Positions 51,752 to 61,347 of a stretch of 64,000 nucleotides of DNA are shown one piece after another. The stretch is taken from positions 7,006,001 through 7,070,000 of the forward strand of contig NZ_CP018082.1 in NCBI RefSeq assembly GCF_001886715.1. The letters are read 5' to 3'. The number at the start of each line of letters is the position of its first letter. Positions within the stretch are counted from its first letter, which is position 1. A program made the position numbers and the translations under genes. The stretch is from Nocardia mangyaensis. Lineage in GTDB: Bacteria; Actinomycetota; Actinomycetes; Mycobacteriales; Mycobacteriaceae. The notes below the pieces were generated by a model. The model was not told where the DNA came from. It did no database searches and saw only the letters and a program-made list of their open reading frames with translations.

Positions 51752-52847
51752 TACTCATCCGCTCCCAGGCCCTGATGTAGCCGTGGTGGACGCGCAGGGC
51801 GGCACGGCGGGCGGCGGGCGGCATGTCGCTGGAGACAACCGCGCGCCAGCGGGTGGCGCGCGCGAGAGCTTCGTCGGCGTCGGCGGGCGCGGGTGAGAGG
51901 TATCCGGCGGCGAGGTGAGCGACCTGTGGACAGGCCAGTCCCGCGCACAGACCGGCCCAGAGTGCTTCGTCACCGGTGAGGTAGTGCTCGACGCGCTCGC
52001 GCGCCAGACCGCCGTCCCCGGGGACGGCACGGGCGGCGAGCCGGATCAGCTCGTCGAGGAGTTCGCCGCCGCGCACCGCCTCCACCTGCTCGTATCGCCG
52101 GTGGACCAGCCGGTGCAGTGGGTCGATTCCGCTGGCGGAGTGCAGGATCTGGATCAGCGCGGCGGCGCTCAGATCGGGATCGGCGCGCAGGGCGGTCAGG
52201 GCGCAGTCGACGCCGTAGAGGTCCCAGTTCTCGATCAGCCGCCGACGCGCGTCCTGGTCGGAGCCGGTGCCGATGAACAGTTCGGCGGCCAGCAACGAGG
52301 GCACATCGGGGTCGGCGGCGAGGCGGCGCAGGTCGGTCAGGTCGGCGGCGTCCACCGCGCCCGCCCTGGTCCGGGCGGCGAGCGAGGCGACCACCGGCAC
52401 GATCGGCAAGCCGAGTTCGTGCGCGTAGCGCTCGGCGGCGGCCACGGCCTCACCCCAGCGCGCGCCCACCGCGTCGGCCTTGTTGAGCACCACGACACTG
52501 CGCGCGGCGGGCAGCGTCGCCAGCAAGCGGTAGTCCGCGGCCTGCGGCGCACCGGCGAGGACATAGATGACCAGGTCACCGTCGAGCACCGGATCGGGCA
52601 GCTCGGGCTGGTCGACCGGCGCGGTCTCCTGCGCCGACAGCAAGGCCAGCGCCCGCAACACCGTGCTTCGACCGCTGAGCGCGCGTCCCGCCACCTGGAT
52701 GCGCAACGGCCGACGACGACGCGCGACCGCGGCGGCGAGCTGATCGGCGATGACCCGATCACCGCCGGGCCCGGCACCGAGGGTCGCGATCAGCTCATCG
52801 AGCGCGTCGGCCGGTCGTGTCTGTGCGGATTCGGTGGCTGTCGACAT
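51738..52847 (-). CDS. P-loop GTPase, dynamin-like (369 aa), Rv0209-like
   Basis: The P-loop reads GRALSGRSTVL, with Arg in place of the usual Lys, and the specificity motif is VVLNKADAV (NKxD). Helical C-terminal half. ATG 52847 has AAAGGGGG eight bases upstream. Divergent from trmB with 134 bases between. With its coupled membrane partner it may remodel or tether membranes, perhaps in the mmpL3 neighbourhood, but activity with the Arg substitution is uncertain. Confidence 0.7.
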   Translation of the reverse strand: MSTATESAQTRPADALDELIATLGAGPGGDRVIADQLAAAVARRRRPLRIQVAGRALSGRSTVLRALALLSAQETAPVDQPELPDPVLDGDLVIYVLAGAPQAADYRLLATLPAARSVVVLNKADAVGARWGEAVAAAERYAHELGLPIVPVVASLAARTRAGAVDAADLTDLRRLAADPDVPSLLAAELFIGTGSDQDARRRLIENWDLYGVDCALTALRADPDLSAAALIQILHSASGIDPLHRLVHRRYEQVEAVRGGELLDELIRLAARAVPGDGGLARERVEHYLTGDEALWAGLCAGLACPQVAHLAAGYLSPAPADADEALARATRWRAVVSSDMPPAARRAALRVHHGYIRAWERMSSAGL

Positions 52848-52981
52848 TCTGCGCACCCCCTTTACGGAGGGCATTGTGTCAGATTCGCGCCACCGGCATC
52901 AGGGCCGCGACCCGCCGATCTGCGGTGTTCGCCCCACCTGCGACGCACGCGCGTGCGACGCACCCGCGCGCATGCTGGACA

Positions 52982-53815
52982 ATGGACGGCGTGAACGACG
53001 CCGCCAACCACCCCGCCGAGTCGGTTCCGGGGCAGCCGTCCACCGCCTCGGCCCATCCCAAGCTCTCGGAGATGCCCAACGAGGCAGGCCGTCGCTCGAC
53101 CACCGGCTCCCGGCTCTACCCCCGCGTCACGAGCTTCCGCTCGCGGCGCGGCGCGCTGACCCCGAATCAGCAGACCTCCTGGGAACGCACCTGGCCGGTG
53201 ATCGGTCGCGACGTGTCCAACGATCCGATCGACGCCGACGCCTGGTTCGGCCGCAGCGCCCCACTGGTCATCGAGATCGGCTGCGGCACCGGCACCGCGA
53301 CCGCCGCCATGGCCAAGTCCGAACCGCACCTGAACCTGATCGGCATCGAGGTGTACAAGCCGGGCCTGGCGCAGCTGGTCCAGCAGATCGAGCGCGAGGA
53401 GATCGGCAATGTCCGCCTGCTGCGCGGCGACGCCGTCGACGTGCTGGAGAACATGGTTGCCCCAGAATCGCTGACCGGCGTCCGGGTGTTCTTCCCCGAC
53501 CCGTGGCCCAAGGCCCGCCATCACAAGCGCCGCCTGCTGCAGGCGCCGACCTTCGCCCTCATCGCCAGCAGGCTGAAGCCGGGCGGTGTGCTGCACGTCG
53601 CGACCGACCACGCCGATTACGCCGAGCACATCCTCGAAGTCGGCTCGGCCGAACCGCTGTTCACCGGCCTCAACGACACCACCGGTGGTGACAGCGCGGC
53701 CAATCGGGACACGGCGCCGATCGGCTTCGATCGCCCGGTCACCAAGTTCGAAGGCAAAGGTCTGCGCGCCGGAAGCGCCATCAACGAGTTCATATGGGGG
53801 AAGATCGAGAGATGA
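52982..53815 (+). CDS. trmB: tRNA (guanine-N7-)-methyltransferase TrmB (277 aa)
   Basis: SAM-binding motif IEIGCGTGTATAAMAK and the family signature VFFPDPWPKARHHKRRL are intact; it methylates G46 of tRNA. The N-terminal 60 residues are polar and poorly conserved, so GTG 52991 is possible as the start, but ATG 52982 is used. It overlaps the NYN gene (ATGA). With NYN and mmpL3 it forms an operon in the same order as Rv0208c-Rv0206c. Confidence 0.93.
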   Translation: MDGVNDAANHPAESVPGQPSTASAHPKLSEMPNEAGRRSTTGSRLYPRVTSFRSRRGALTPNQQTSWERTWPVIGRDVSNDPIDADAWFGRSAPLVIEIGCGTGTATAAMAKSEPHLNLIGIEVYKPGLAQLVQQIEREEIGNVRLLRGDAVDVLENMVAPESLTGVRVFFPDPWPKARHHKRRLLQAPTFALIASRLKPGGVLHVATDHADYAEHILEVGSAEPLFTGLNDTTGGDSAANRDTAPIGFDRPVTKFEGKGLRAGSAINEFIWGKIER

Positions 53816-54534
53816 GCGTGAGTGAGATCGCCCCCGAGATGCCGGACGTCACCCCGACAGGCGCCGGCACCGAGGCGTTGAGCAGTTCCGGGCCCGATGT
53901 CCGACGCGTCCTGCTCGTCTGGGACGCGCCGAACCTCGACATGGGCCTGGGCGCCATCCTCGGCGGGCGTCCCACCGCCGCCTATCGCCCGCGCTTCGAC
54001 GCGCTCGGCCGCTGGCTGCTCACCCGCACCGCCGAACTGTCGGTGGGCACCAAGGGCAGGGTCGAGGCCGAGGCCACGGTCTTCACCAATATCGCCCCCG
54101 GCACCGCCGATGTGGTCCGCCCCTGGGTGGAAGCGCTGCGCAACGTCGGCTTCGCGGTGTTCGCCAAGCCGAAGATCGACGAGGATTCCGACGTCGACGC
54201 CGACATGCTGGCCCACATCACGATGCGCCAGCGCGACGGTGGTTTAGCGGGCATCATGGTCGCCTCGGCCGACGGCCAGGCCTTTCGCGAACCGCTCGAA
54301 GCCATCGCCGCCAAAGGAATCCCAGCTCAGGTGCTGGGATTCCGTGAGCACGCGAGTTGGGCTGTCACATCCGATACCCTCGGGTTCGTCGACCTCGAGG
54401 ACATCCCCGGTGTATTCCGGGAACCGCTACCGCGGGTGAGCCTCGACTCGCTGCCCGACGAGGGCGCTTGGCTGCAGCCCTTCCGGCCGCTGTCGGCGCT
54501 GCTCACTTCTCGCCCTGGTCAAGGAGTCGCTTAA
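53812..54534 (+). CDS. NYN-domain (PIN-like) protein (240 aa), Rv0207c-like
   Basis: A NYN/PIN-like fold: VLLVWDAPNLDMGLGAILGG with the first Asp, then KPKIDEDSDVDADMLAHITM with an acidic cluster, then IMVASADGQAFREPLEAIAA with the next acidic residue. Such domains are metal-dependent RNases. ATG 53812 overlaps the trmB stop. The stop abuts mmpL3. A role in RNA processing linked to tRNA or mmpL3 mRNA is possible; no substrate is known. Confidence 0.85.
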   Translation: MSVSEIAPEMPDVTPTGAGTEALSSSGPDVRRVLLVWDAPNLDMGLGAILGGRPTAAYRPRFDALGRWLLTRTAELSVGTKGRVEAEATVFTNIAPGTADVVRPWVEALRNVGFAVFAKPKIDEDSDVDADMLAHITMRQRDGGLAGIMVASADGQAFREPLEAIAAKGIPAQVLGFREHASWAVTSDTLGFVDLEDIPGVFREPLPRVSLDSLPDEGAWLQPFRPLSALLTSRPGQGVA

Positions 54535-57500
54535 GTGTTCACCCGCTGGGGCGATCTGGTCTATCGGTTCCGCTTCGCCGTCATCGCGGTGGTCGGCGCG
54601 GCCTTGTTGGCGCTGGGCGCCTACGGCACCGGACTCGGTGACCGGCTGACCCAGAGCGGCTGGTTCGATCCCGGCTCGGAGTCGGTGCAGGGCGCCGAGC
54701 TCGCCGACGCCTCGTTCGGGCGCGACCACATGGCGGATGTGATCGTCATGTACAACGCGCCCGAGGGCGCGACGATCGATGACCCGGAGTTCCAGCAGAA
54801 GGTCGTCGACAATCTGACGGCGATCACCGCCGAGTACCCCGATCAGATCGACAAGATCAACGGCACCTATTGGCGAGTCGGCGACGCGCCCGCCGTGCCG
54901 TCGGCGTTCGGGTCCAAGGACAAGAAGCACGCGTTCGCCTCCATCGCCATCGTCGGTGACGACGACACCACCATCATGGCCAACTACCGGGTCGTGGCGG
55001 ATGTCTTCTACATTCCCGGTGTCGATGTGGAGGTCTCGGGCCTGCAGCCGCTGGCGGTCACGCTCAACGACACCATCGCGCACGACACCAAGCGGATGGA
55101 AGTGCTCGCCCTTCCCGCGGTGGCGATCCTGCTGTTCTTCATCTTCGGTGGCATCGTCGCGGCGGCGCTGCCGCTGATCATCGGCGGCCTGACGATCATC
55201 GGTGCCACCGGCCTTGTCATGACCCTGACGAACTTCACCGAGGTCAACTCGTTCGTCACCGGTGTCGTCTCGATGATCGGTCTCGGCCTCGCGATCGACT
55301 ACGGACTGTTCATAGTCAGTCGTTTCCGCGAGGAACTGGCCGAGGGCTACGACACCAAGGCCGCCGTCCGAAGATCAGTGGTGACGGCCGGACGGACGGT
55401 CGTCTTCTCCGCGACGATGATCATCGCCAGCCTCGGCGGCGTGTTGCTGTTCCCGCAGGGCTTCCTGCGTTCGGTCGCCTACGGCACCATCGCGACCGTC
55501 TCCCTCGCCGCGCTCACCGCGGTGACGATCCTGCCCGCGATGCTGGCCGTGCTCGGCCCGCGCGTGGACATGCTCGGTCTCAAGTGGTTCCGCAAGAACA
55601 AGACCGCCGAGCAGATCGAGAACGGTTTCTGGGGCAATCTCACCCGCTGGGTCATGAGGCATCCGCTGAAGATCGCGATCCCGGTCACGGTGGGTCTGCT
55701 GTTGCTGATCATCCCGGTCAAGAATCTGGCCTTCGGCGGTATCAACGAGAAGTATCTGCCGCCCGACAACGACACCCGCGCCGCGCTCGAGCACTTCTAC
55801 GAGGTCTTCCCGCAGAAGAAGACCGACCCCATCCAGCTGGTCTTCGTCTCCGACAACACCCAGGCGATCGGGCAGGTCTGGAAGGAAGCCAACCAGGCTC
55901 CCGGACTGGTCGGCCCGTTCGAGGTACCGGTCAAGTCACCGGGCAACGCGGAGGTGTTCCGCACCTCGGCGACCCTGGTCGATCCCACCGGCAATGCCGA
56001 GCCGACCATCGACTATCTGCGCTCGATCGAGATTCCCGACGGCGTCACGATGTATGTCACCGGCCAGCCCACGCTGATGGCCGACAGTATCGACACGCTG
56101 CTCGAGCTGATGCCGTGGATGATCGCGATCGTCCTGCTCAGCACCTTCGTACTGATGTTCCTGACCTTCGGTTCACTGGTGCTGCCGATCAAGGCCGCGT
56201 TGATGAGCGCGCTCGGTCTCGGCTCGACGCTGGGCATCCTGACCTGGATCTTCATCGACGGCAACGGCGCCGGGATACTCAACTTCACGCCACAGCCGAT
56301 CAGCGCGCCGGTGCTGATGTTGATCATCGCGATCATCTACGGCCTGTCGACCGACTACGAGGTCTTCCTCGTCTCGCGCATGGTGGAGGCGCGCGCCCAG
56401 GGCGCCTCGACCACCGAGGCCGTGCGAATAGGCACCGCCCAGACCGGGCGCATCATCACCGCCGCCGCCCTGATCCTGCTCGTGGTGACCGGTGCGTTCG
56501 CGTTCTCCGACATGGTGATGATGCAGTACATCGCCTACGGCATGATCGCGGCGCTGTTCATCGACGCCACCGTGCTGCGCATGCTGCTGGTCCCGGCGAT
56601 CATGAAGCTGCTCGGCGACGACTGCTGGTGGGCGCCGAAGTGGATGAAGCGCATCCAGGAGAAGATCGGCCTCGGCGAACCCATTCTCGACGACGAGCGC
56701 CCGCAGAAGGGTGCCGTGGTCGACCTGGTGAAGACCACCCCGATCACCGATCCGCCGACCATGCAGATGACGGCGGTCCCCGACGCCAAACTGGCCCGCA
56801 CCCCCCGCAGGCCGCGCACGGTCGCCGAGATCGAGGCCGAGGCCCCGACCCAGCGCATGGACAAGATCAGCGAGGCCCCCGACCCGGCCGAGCCTGCCCG
56901 CCCCCGCCACCCGATGTCCCCGGACCCGACCCGCCCCCGCGCGTCGATGCTGTCCGGTGAACCGACCCGCGTTCTCCCGGTGGCCAAGCCCGGCACCGAC
57001 CCGAGCGAGTCGAAGCCCGCCGACCCCGCCTCGGACGCCGACCCGCCGAAGAACGCCACCGGCGAGCCCACCCGAATCCTCCCGATCGTCAAGCCCGGCA
57101 CCACCCCGCCGAACCCCGACGCCGAGACAACCTCGAGCACCTCCGGAACCGACCCGGAAATCCACGGCGACACCGGTTTCCAGCTCGGCGACACCGGCTC
57201 CCGGCCGACCCGCTCCCCCGGTGGCGACACCGGCTCCGGCTCGCCGAACAAGACCCCCGGATCGGACAGCCCGAACCTGAACGGCACCAACGGTTTCCAC
57301 GCGCCGGGCGACAACCCGGGCGGCACCAACGGTTTCCGCGCACCGAGCGACTCGAGCCGAAACACCGGCGCCGACAGCGCCTTCGGCCTGCCGAGCAGCG
57401 GCAACCCGACTGTCAACCGTGGAGTCGACCCGCCACGCCCCACCGGCCCGAACCTGCGTGGCGACAACGGTTTCGGTGGACCGGGCGGCATCGGTGCTGT

Positions 57501-58914
57501 GCCCGGAAGCGCCGGCCATGGCGGCGAAGCAGACTTCCACTCGCCGAGCAATGCGCCGCGCGCCGATGCTGTCGGCGCAACGGGCAGTGCCCTGGGTGGC
57601 GACGGTGTCAGCGAGGCCGGTAGCTCTCGTGGTGCCGAGGTGAGCGACTCGGGGCTGGACCTTCCGCGTAGGAGCGCCTCGGAGGTGCCGCGGGGTTCGG
57701 AGCGGGTGCAGCCGCCGACCGGTTACCCATCTCCGGGACTCGGCGAGTCCCCGGGCGTGCCGCGGATTTCGACGCCGAGTACCAGCGGTGACGTCACCGA
57801 AACTGGTGCGCCTGCGGATGATCCGTTCCCACGGCCGAGCATCGTGACGCCGATCCGTCCCGGCATCGTGAACACGCCGCCGCCGCACGGGACGCCACCG
57901 AGCATCGTGCACACGCCGCCCAGCATGGTGACGCCGCCGCGGCCGCGCACCAGCGAGCCACCGGCGGGCGGCACGTTCAGCGGGTTCACCCCGGTGCCGA
58001 CACCGGAGCGCGCGCCGTCGGATTCGTCGACAGACGACGAGGAATCCTCGGCGTGGGAGCCCGACGTGCGGCCGCAGGGCTTCGCGCCGCCGACCGATCT
58101 CTCCTCGACCCCGGGCGCGCATCGCGCCGAGACGCTGCGGGCCGAGCCCTCGGATCAGATCTTCGGCACCCCGGTTCCGGTCGAACCGCAGCCGCCGACG
58201 AGCCCGTGGAGCGATCGCTCCGTCGGCGGCGTCACGGGCGATTTCGACACTCCGGGCACCGATACCGGACCGCGTTTCTCCCCGGTGACTCCCGAGCCGG
58301 ACAACAGCGTGTTCCGTCGCCCGGCCGACGATCCCGCACGCGGCGAGTTCACCGCCGAGCCCGATCCTGCTGCGCCACAACAGGATTCCCCTCGTGCGGA
58401 CATCGTTCGCCCCCAGACCGCGCCACCCGGATTCACCGCGGTCCCGACCGACGCGCCGGCCTCCCCCTCGATCTGGCGCGACGAACGCGACGAAACAGCC
58501 GAGCCGCTGGCAGATCCCACTACGACCCAGGCAGATGGGTACCAGGGTTCAGTCGCCGACACGGCGGGGCGAGCCGATGCCGATTCCCAGACCGCGGGGC
58601 AGTGGCAGGCGCCGTCCGGATTCACGCCGGTGCCGACTCCCCCTGTGCCGACTCCCCCGGTACCGACCGAGGACGCGGCGACCACCGAGCTCTCCGCCGC
58701 CGAGGTGGACGATTCGACCGACAGCGATTCCACCGCAGGCGAATCCGAGCAGCCGCAGGCCGACACCCATCGCAACGAGATCGAGAACTGGATGGCCCAG
58801 CTGCGGTCGTCGCGGCGCGGGAGCACCGCCGACGAGGGCCGTCACCACGGCAACGAGGGACGCACGGTGAGTGTGAACGAACTGCTGCGGCGTCGCGAGG
58901 ACGAGACCGACTGA
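54535..58914 (+). CDS. mmpL3: MmpL3-type trehalose monomycolate exporter with long C-terminal tail (1459 aa)
   Basis: RND transporter moving trehalose monomycolate across the inner membrane. The two proton-relay pairs are Asp255-Tyr256 (GLAIDYGLF) and Asp607-Tyr608 (GLSTDYEVF); porter domains occupy residues about 40-190 and 420-530. Residues 705-1459 are a Pro/Gly/Thr/Asp-rich disordered cytoplasmic tail, far longer than the roughly 200-residue tail of M. tuberculosis MmpL3, with recurring NGF and PTRILP segments. GTG 54535 has AAGGAG upstream and abuts the NYN stop. Essential in mycolic-acid bacteria. Confidence 0.94.
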   Translation: MFTRWGDLVYRFRFAVIAVVGAALLALGAYGTGLGDRLTQSGWFDPGSESVQGAELADASFGRDHMADVIVMYNAPEGATIDDPEFQQKVVDNLTAITAEYPDQIDKINGTYWRVGDAPAVPSAFGSKDKKHAFASIAIVGDDDTTIMANYRVVADVFYIPGVDVEVSGLQPLAVTLNDTIAHDTKRMEVLALPAVAILLFFIFGGIVAAALPLIIGGLTIIGATGLVMTLTNFTEVNSFVTGVVSMIGLGLAIDYGLFIVSRFREELAEGYDTKAAVRRSVVTAGRTVVFSATMIIASLGGVLLFPQGFLRSVAYGTIATVSLAALTAVTILPAMLAVLGPRVDMLGLKWFRKNKTAEQIENGFWGNLTRWVMRHPLKIAIPVTVGLLLLIIPVKNLAFGGINEKYLPPDNDTRAALEHFYEVFPQKKTDPIQLVFVSDNTQAIGQVWKEANQAPGLVGPFEVPVKSPGNAEVFRTSATLVDPTGNAEPTIDYLRSIEIPDGVTMYVTGQPTLMADSIDTLLELMPWMIAIVLLSTFVLMFLTFGSLVLPIKAALMSALGLGSTLGILTWIFIDGNGAGILNFTPQPISAPVLMLIIAIIYGLSTDYEVFLVSRMVEARAQGASTTEAVRIGTAQTGRIITAAALILLVVTGAFAFSDMVMMQYIAYGMIAALFIDATVLRMLLVPAIMKLLGDDCWWAPKWMKRIQEKIGLGEPILDDERPQKGAVVDLVKTTPITDPPTMQMTAVPDAKLARTPRRPRTVAEIEAEAPTQRMDKISEAPDPAEPARPRHPMSPDPTRPRASMLSGEPTRVLPVAKPGTDPSESKPADPASDADPPKNATGEPTRILPIVKPGTTPPNPDAETTSSTSGTDPEIHGDTGFQLGDTGSRPTRSPGGDTGSGSPNKTPGSDSPNLNGTNGFHAPGDNPGGTNGFRAPSDSSRNTGADSAFGLPSSGNPTVNRGVDPPRPTGPNLRGDNGFGGPGGIGAVPGSAGHGGEADFHSPSNAPRADAVGATGSALGGDGVSEAGSSRGAEVSDSGLDLPRRSASEVPRGSERVQPPTGYPSPGLGESPGVPRISTPSTSGDVTETGAPADDPFPRPSIVTPIRPGIVNTPPPHGTPPSIVHTPPSMVTPPRPRTSEPPAGGTFSGFTPVPTPERAPSDSSTDDEESSAWEPDVRPQGFAPPTDLSSTPGAHRAETLRAEPSDQIFGTPVPVEPQPPTSPWSDRSVGGVTGDFDTPGTDTGPRFSPVTPEPDNSVFRRPADDPARGEFTAEPDPAAPQQDSPRADIVRPQTAPPGFTAVPTDAPASPSIWRDERDETAEPLADPTTTQADGYQGSVADTAGRADADSQTAGQWQAPSGFTPVPTPPVPTPPVPTEDAATTELSAAEVDDSTDSDSTAGESEQPQADTHRNEIENWMAQLRSSRRGSTADEGRHHGNEGRTVSVNELLRRREDETD

Positions 58915-58936
58915 GCCGAGCGGTAGGGCGGACACG

Positions 58937-58971
58937 GCGAAACCCACGGCATCGAATGCCGTGGGTTTCGC
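58937..58971. terminator. Strong Rho-independent terminator after mmpL3
   Basis: GCGAAACCCACGGCAT pairs perfectly with its complement around CGA, followed by TTTT on the plus strand. It lies between convergent mmpL3 and the DUF2339 gene. Confidence 0.9.
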
Positions 58972-58978
58972 TTTTCGC

Positions 58979-61264
58979 TCAGCTCGGCGTGCGTTCGGCT
59001 TCCGCGCGCTCGGCTTCCGCGCGTTCGGTACCGGAGTCGGCGAAGGCTCGGGCGTAGCGGGTTCCGGTGAGCAGCAGGAGGATTCCGACCGCGAGGAAGG
59101 CGATGACGCGGACCAGACCGGACAGGGTGGCCAGGTCGAAGAGGAACAGTTTGGCCAGGGCGGCCGCTGCTACCAGGAGGCCGGAGACCAGGCAGACCTT
59201 CGCCACCGCGGGCGAGCGGGACAGGCGACGCAGGCCGTAGAACAGCGACGCCGTGGCCGCGACCATCCAGACGATCGTCGCGAGGCTGTGGCCGATGACG
59301 AAGCCGTCCGGCACGTTCAGCGCCACGCCGAGTGACACCGCGGCGACCAGCACGCAGTACAGACCGGCGACGCTCACCGCGATCCACACGGCGGTGACCA
59401 GCGTTCGATCACCCCAGCCCGGCAGGCGCGGCACGGTCCACGCGGCCATCGCGGCGACGGCGAGCCCGATCAGCGCGGCCACGGCGGTCGAGACGTCGAG
59501 GTGCCGTTCGGCGAGACGGTGCACGGTCAGGGTTTCCGGGTTGGCGATGGCCAGCAGAGCCAGGCCACCGAACACGGCGAAGGCGAGGCCGAGAGCGGCG
59601 GCGACGCGCGCCCGGCTCGTCGCCGCGACCGCGAGGAAGGCCAGCGCGACCACGGACAGGCTGGTCGGCAGCAGATGCGGGTGGCCGCCGGTCGCGGATC
59701 CGCAGGTCTGCAGCAGCGCGACGGCGCCGGTCAATGCGGCGACCGCGGCGGTGTGGCGCGGGAGGCGATCGGTCCGGCCGGGAACGAGTGTCGTCGCGGC
59801 GAGGCCGAGCAGGACGGCGGCGAGCGCACCGGTGATCGACGCGCTCACGACGCGGCTGAACAGCATCGCGACCGCGAGGACGGGCAGTGCGGTGAGCGCG
59901 ATCGTGACGCTGGCGGTGATGTCGGCGGGCTTGCGGCGGACCACGAGCAGGGCACCGACCAGCCCGACCACGGCGCAGGCGATCACGGCGACCAGCAGTC
60001 CGCGACGCTGCGCGGCTTCCGCACCGCCGATGGCACCGGCGACACCGCTGACCGCGATCATGCTCAGCGCGGCGAGCACCACGGGCAGGGTGCGTGCCAC
60101 ATGCAGCACCGGCCAATCGCGGCGCATCTGCACCGGAACGCCGGCCGCCTGCAGCACCACGAGGAAACCGAGCAGCATCAATTCGGTGGTCAGCGCGGGC
60201 GAGAGCACCGCTGCGCCGACCACGACGCCCACCGCCAGCGGCTGCGACTGCCACCGCATCGCCAACCCGACCCCGGCCAGCGCGACCACCAGTGCCAACG
60301 CCAACCCGATCCCGGCGGGCACCCAGTGGTAGTACCCGGTCATCGCGACCACATCCAGATACGCACCGGCGATACCGGTCGACACGAGCGCGATCCCACC
60401 GACCCGCCCACCCGGCTTGCCGAACACCCGCCACCCCGCGCCGACGAGCACCAGTGAAAGAGCCCCACCGGCGACAACTCTCGCCACCGGCCCGAAGAAC
60501 CCCGCCTGCGCGGCCAGCACCAACAGCATCAGCACGCCGATCAGCGTCACCCCGACACCGGCCACCGCCAGCACCCGCGAGATCACTCCTTCCCGCTGCC
60601 ACCACGGTGTCGTCGGCTCCCGCGGCGGCACCGGCGGCGCGACCCAGCCCGCCCGCTGCCCCGGTCCCACCGGCCCACCGGGCCGACCCGGCCCATGAGG
60701 AGCCCCCGGCCATCCCCCATTCCCTGGCCGCCCCTGCACCCCGGGCGGCCCCCAACCCGGCTGCGGCCCCGCACAACCACCGACCTGCCCCGGACCCCAA
60801 CCACCAGGAGCGGCACCCGGAATACCCGGCGCCCCCACGCCAGGCGCCGAGCCCTGGCCACCCGGTGCGCTCTGCCAACCCGAGTGCGGAGCGCCCTGCA
60901 CCGCCGCAGCCTGCGACACCGGTTCGCCGCTCACCCCCTGCGTATTCTGCGTCCCACTGGTCTCGACAGACGGCGGCTGGTCCTGACCCTCGCGCGTACC
61001 ACGCGTTGCGCCAACGGACTCCACCGCGGAGGCACCGCCCTGACCGACCACCGACCCCGCGCGCAGGAACGGAGCCCGCTGCTCCTCGACACTGCGGGCG
61101 CGCAAGGCGGGGGGTGCGGTCGACTCGGCGCGCTCTCGAGCGTCGGCGAGCAACTGGGTTCGCAGGAGGTCCAGGTCGCCGCCCAGTCGGCCCATGCGGG
61201 TGCCGAGGTCGGTGAATTCGCCGGAGAGGCGGGCGACGAGGGCGGGATCGATGGCTGTGCTCAT
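58979..61264 (-). CDS. DUF2339 polytopic membrane protein (761 aa), Rv0204c/0205-like
   Basis: N-terminal coiled coil (ARLSGEFTDLGTRMGRLGGD) and a Gly/Pro-rich linker of about 110 residues, then more than twenty predicted membrane helices of short length (WWQREGVISRVLAVAGVGVT is the first). This is the layout of the DUF2339 group, some members of which are large membrane proteins of unknown function near envelope genes. ATG 61264 is the start. It is convergent with mmpL3 and probably belongs to the same envelope locus. Confidence 0.8.
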   Translation of the reverse strand: MSTAIDPALVARLSGEFTDLGTRMGRLGGDLDLLRTQLLADARERAESTAPPALRARSVEEQRAPFLRAGSVVGQGGASAVESVGATRGTREGQDQPPSVETSGTQNTQGVSGEPVSQAAAVQGAPHSGWQSAPGGQGSAPGVGAPGIPGAAPGGWGPGQVGGCAGPQPGWGPPGVQGRPGNGGWPGAPHGPGRPGGPVGPGQRAGWVAPPVPPREPTTPWWQREGVISRVLAVAGVGVTLIGVLMLLVLAAQAGFFGPVARVVAGGALSLVLVGAGWRVFGKPGGRVGGIALVSTGIAGAYLDVVAMTGYYHWVPAGIGLALALVVALAGVGLAMRWQSQPLAVGVVVGAAVLSPALTTELMLLGFLVVLQAAGVPVQMRRDWPVLHVARTLPVVLAALSMIAVSGVAGAIGGAEAAQRRGLLVAVIACAVVGLVGALLVVRRKPADITASVTIALTALPVLAVAMLFSRVVSASITGALAAVLLGLAATTLVPGRTDRLPRHTAAVAALTGAVALLQTCGSATGGHPHLLPTSLSVVALAFLAVAATSRARVAAALGLAFAVFGGLALLAIANPETLTVHRLAERHLDVSTAVAALIGLAVAAMAAWTVPRLPGWGDRTLVTAVWIAVSVAGLYCVLVAAVSLGVALNVPDGFVIGHSLATIVWMVAATASLFYGLRRLSRSPAVAKVCLVSGLLVAAAALAKLFLFDLATLSGLVRVIAFLAVGILLLLTGTRYARAFADSGTERAEAERAEAERTPS

Positions 61265-61347
61265 GCCCTCATCGTCGCCTGGATGCGCTACCCAAGGGAT
61301 GAGTAGAAACCCCCGGTGGGCTACCTGGTTCTACCCGATCTGACGGG

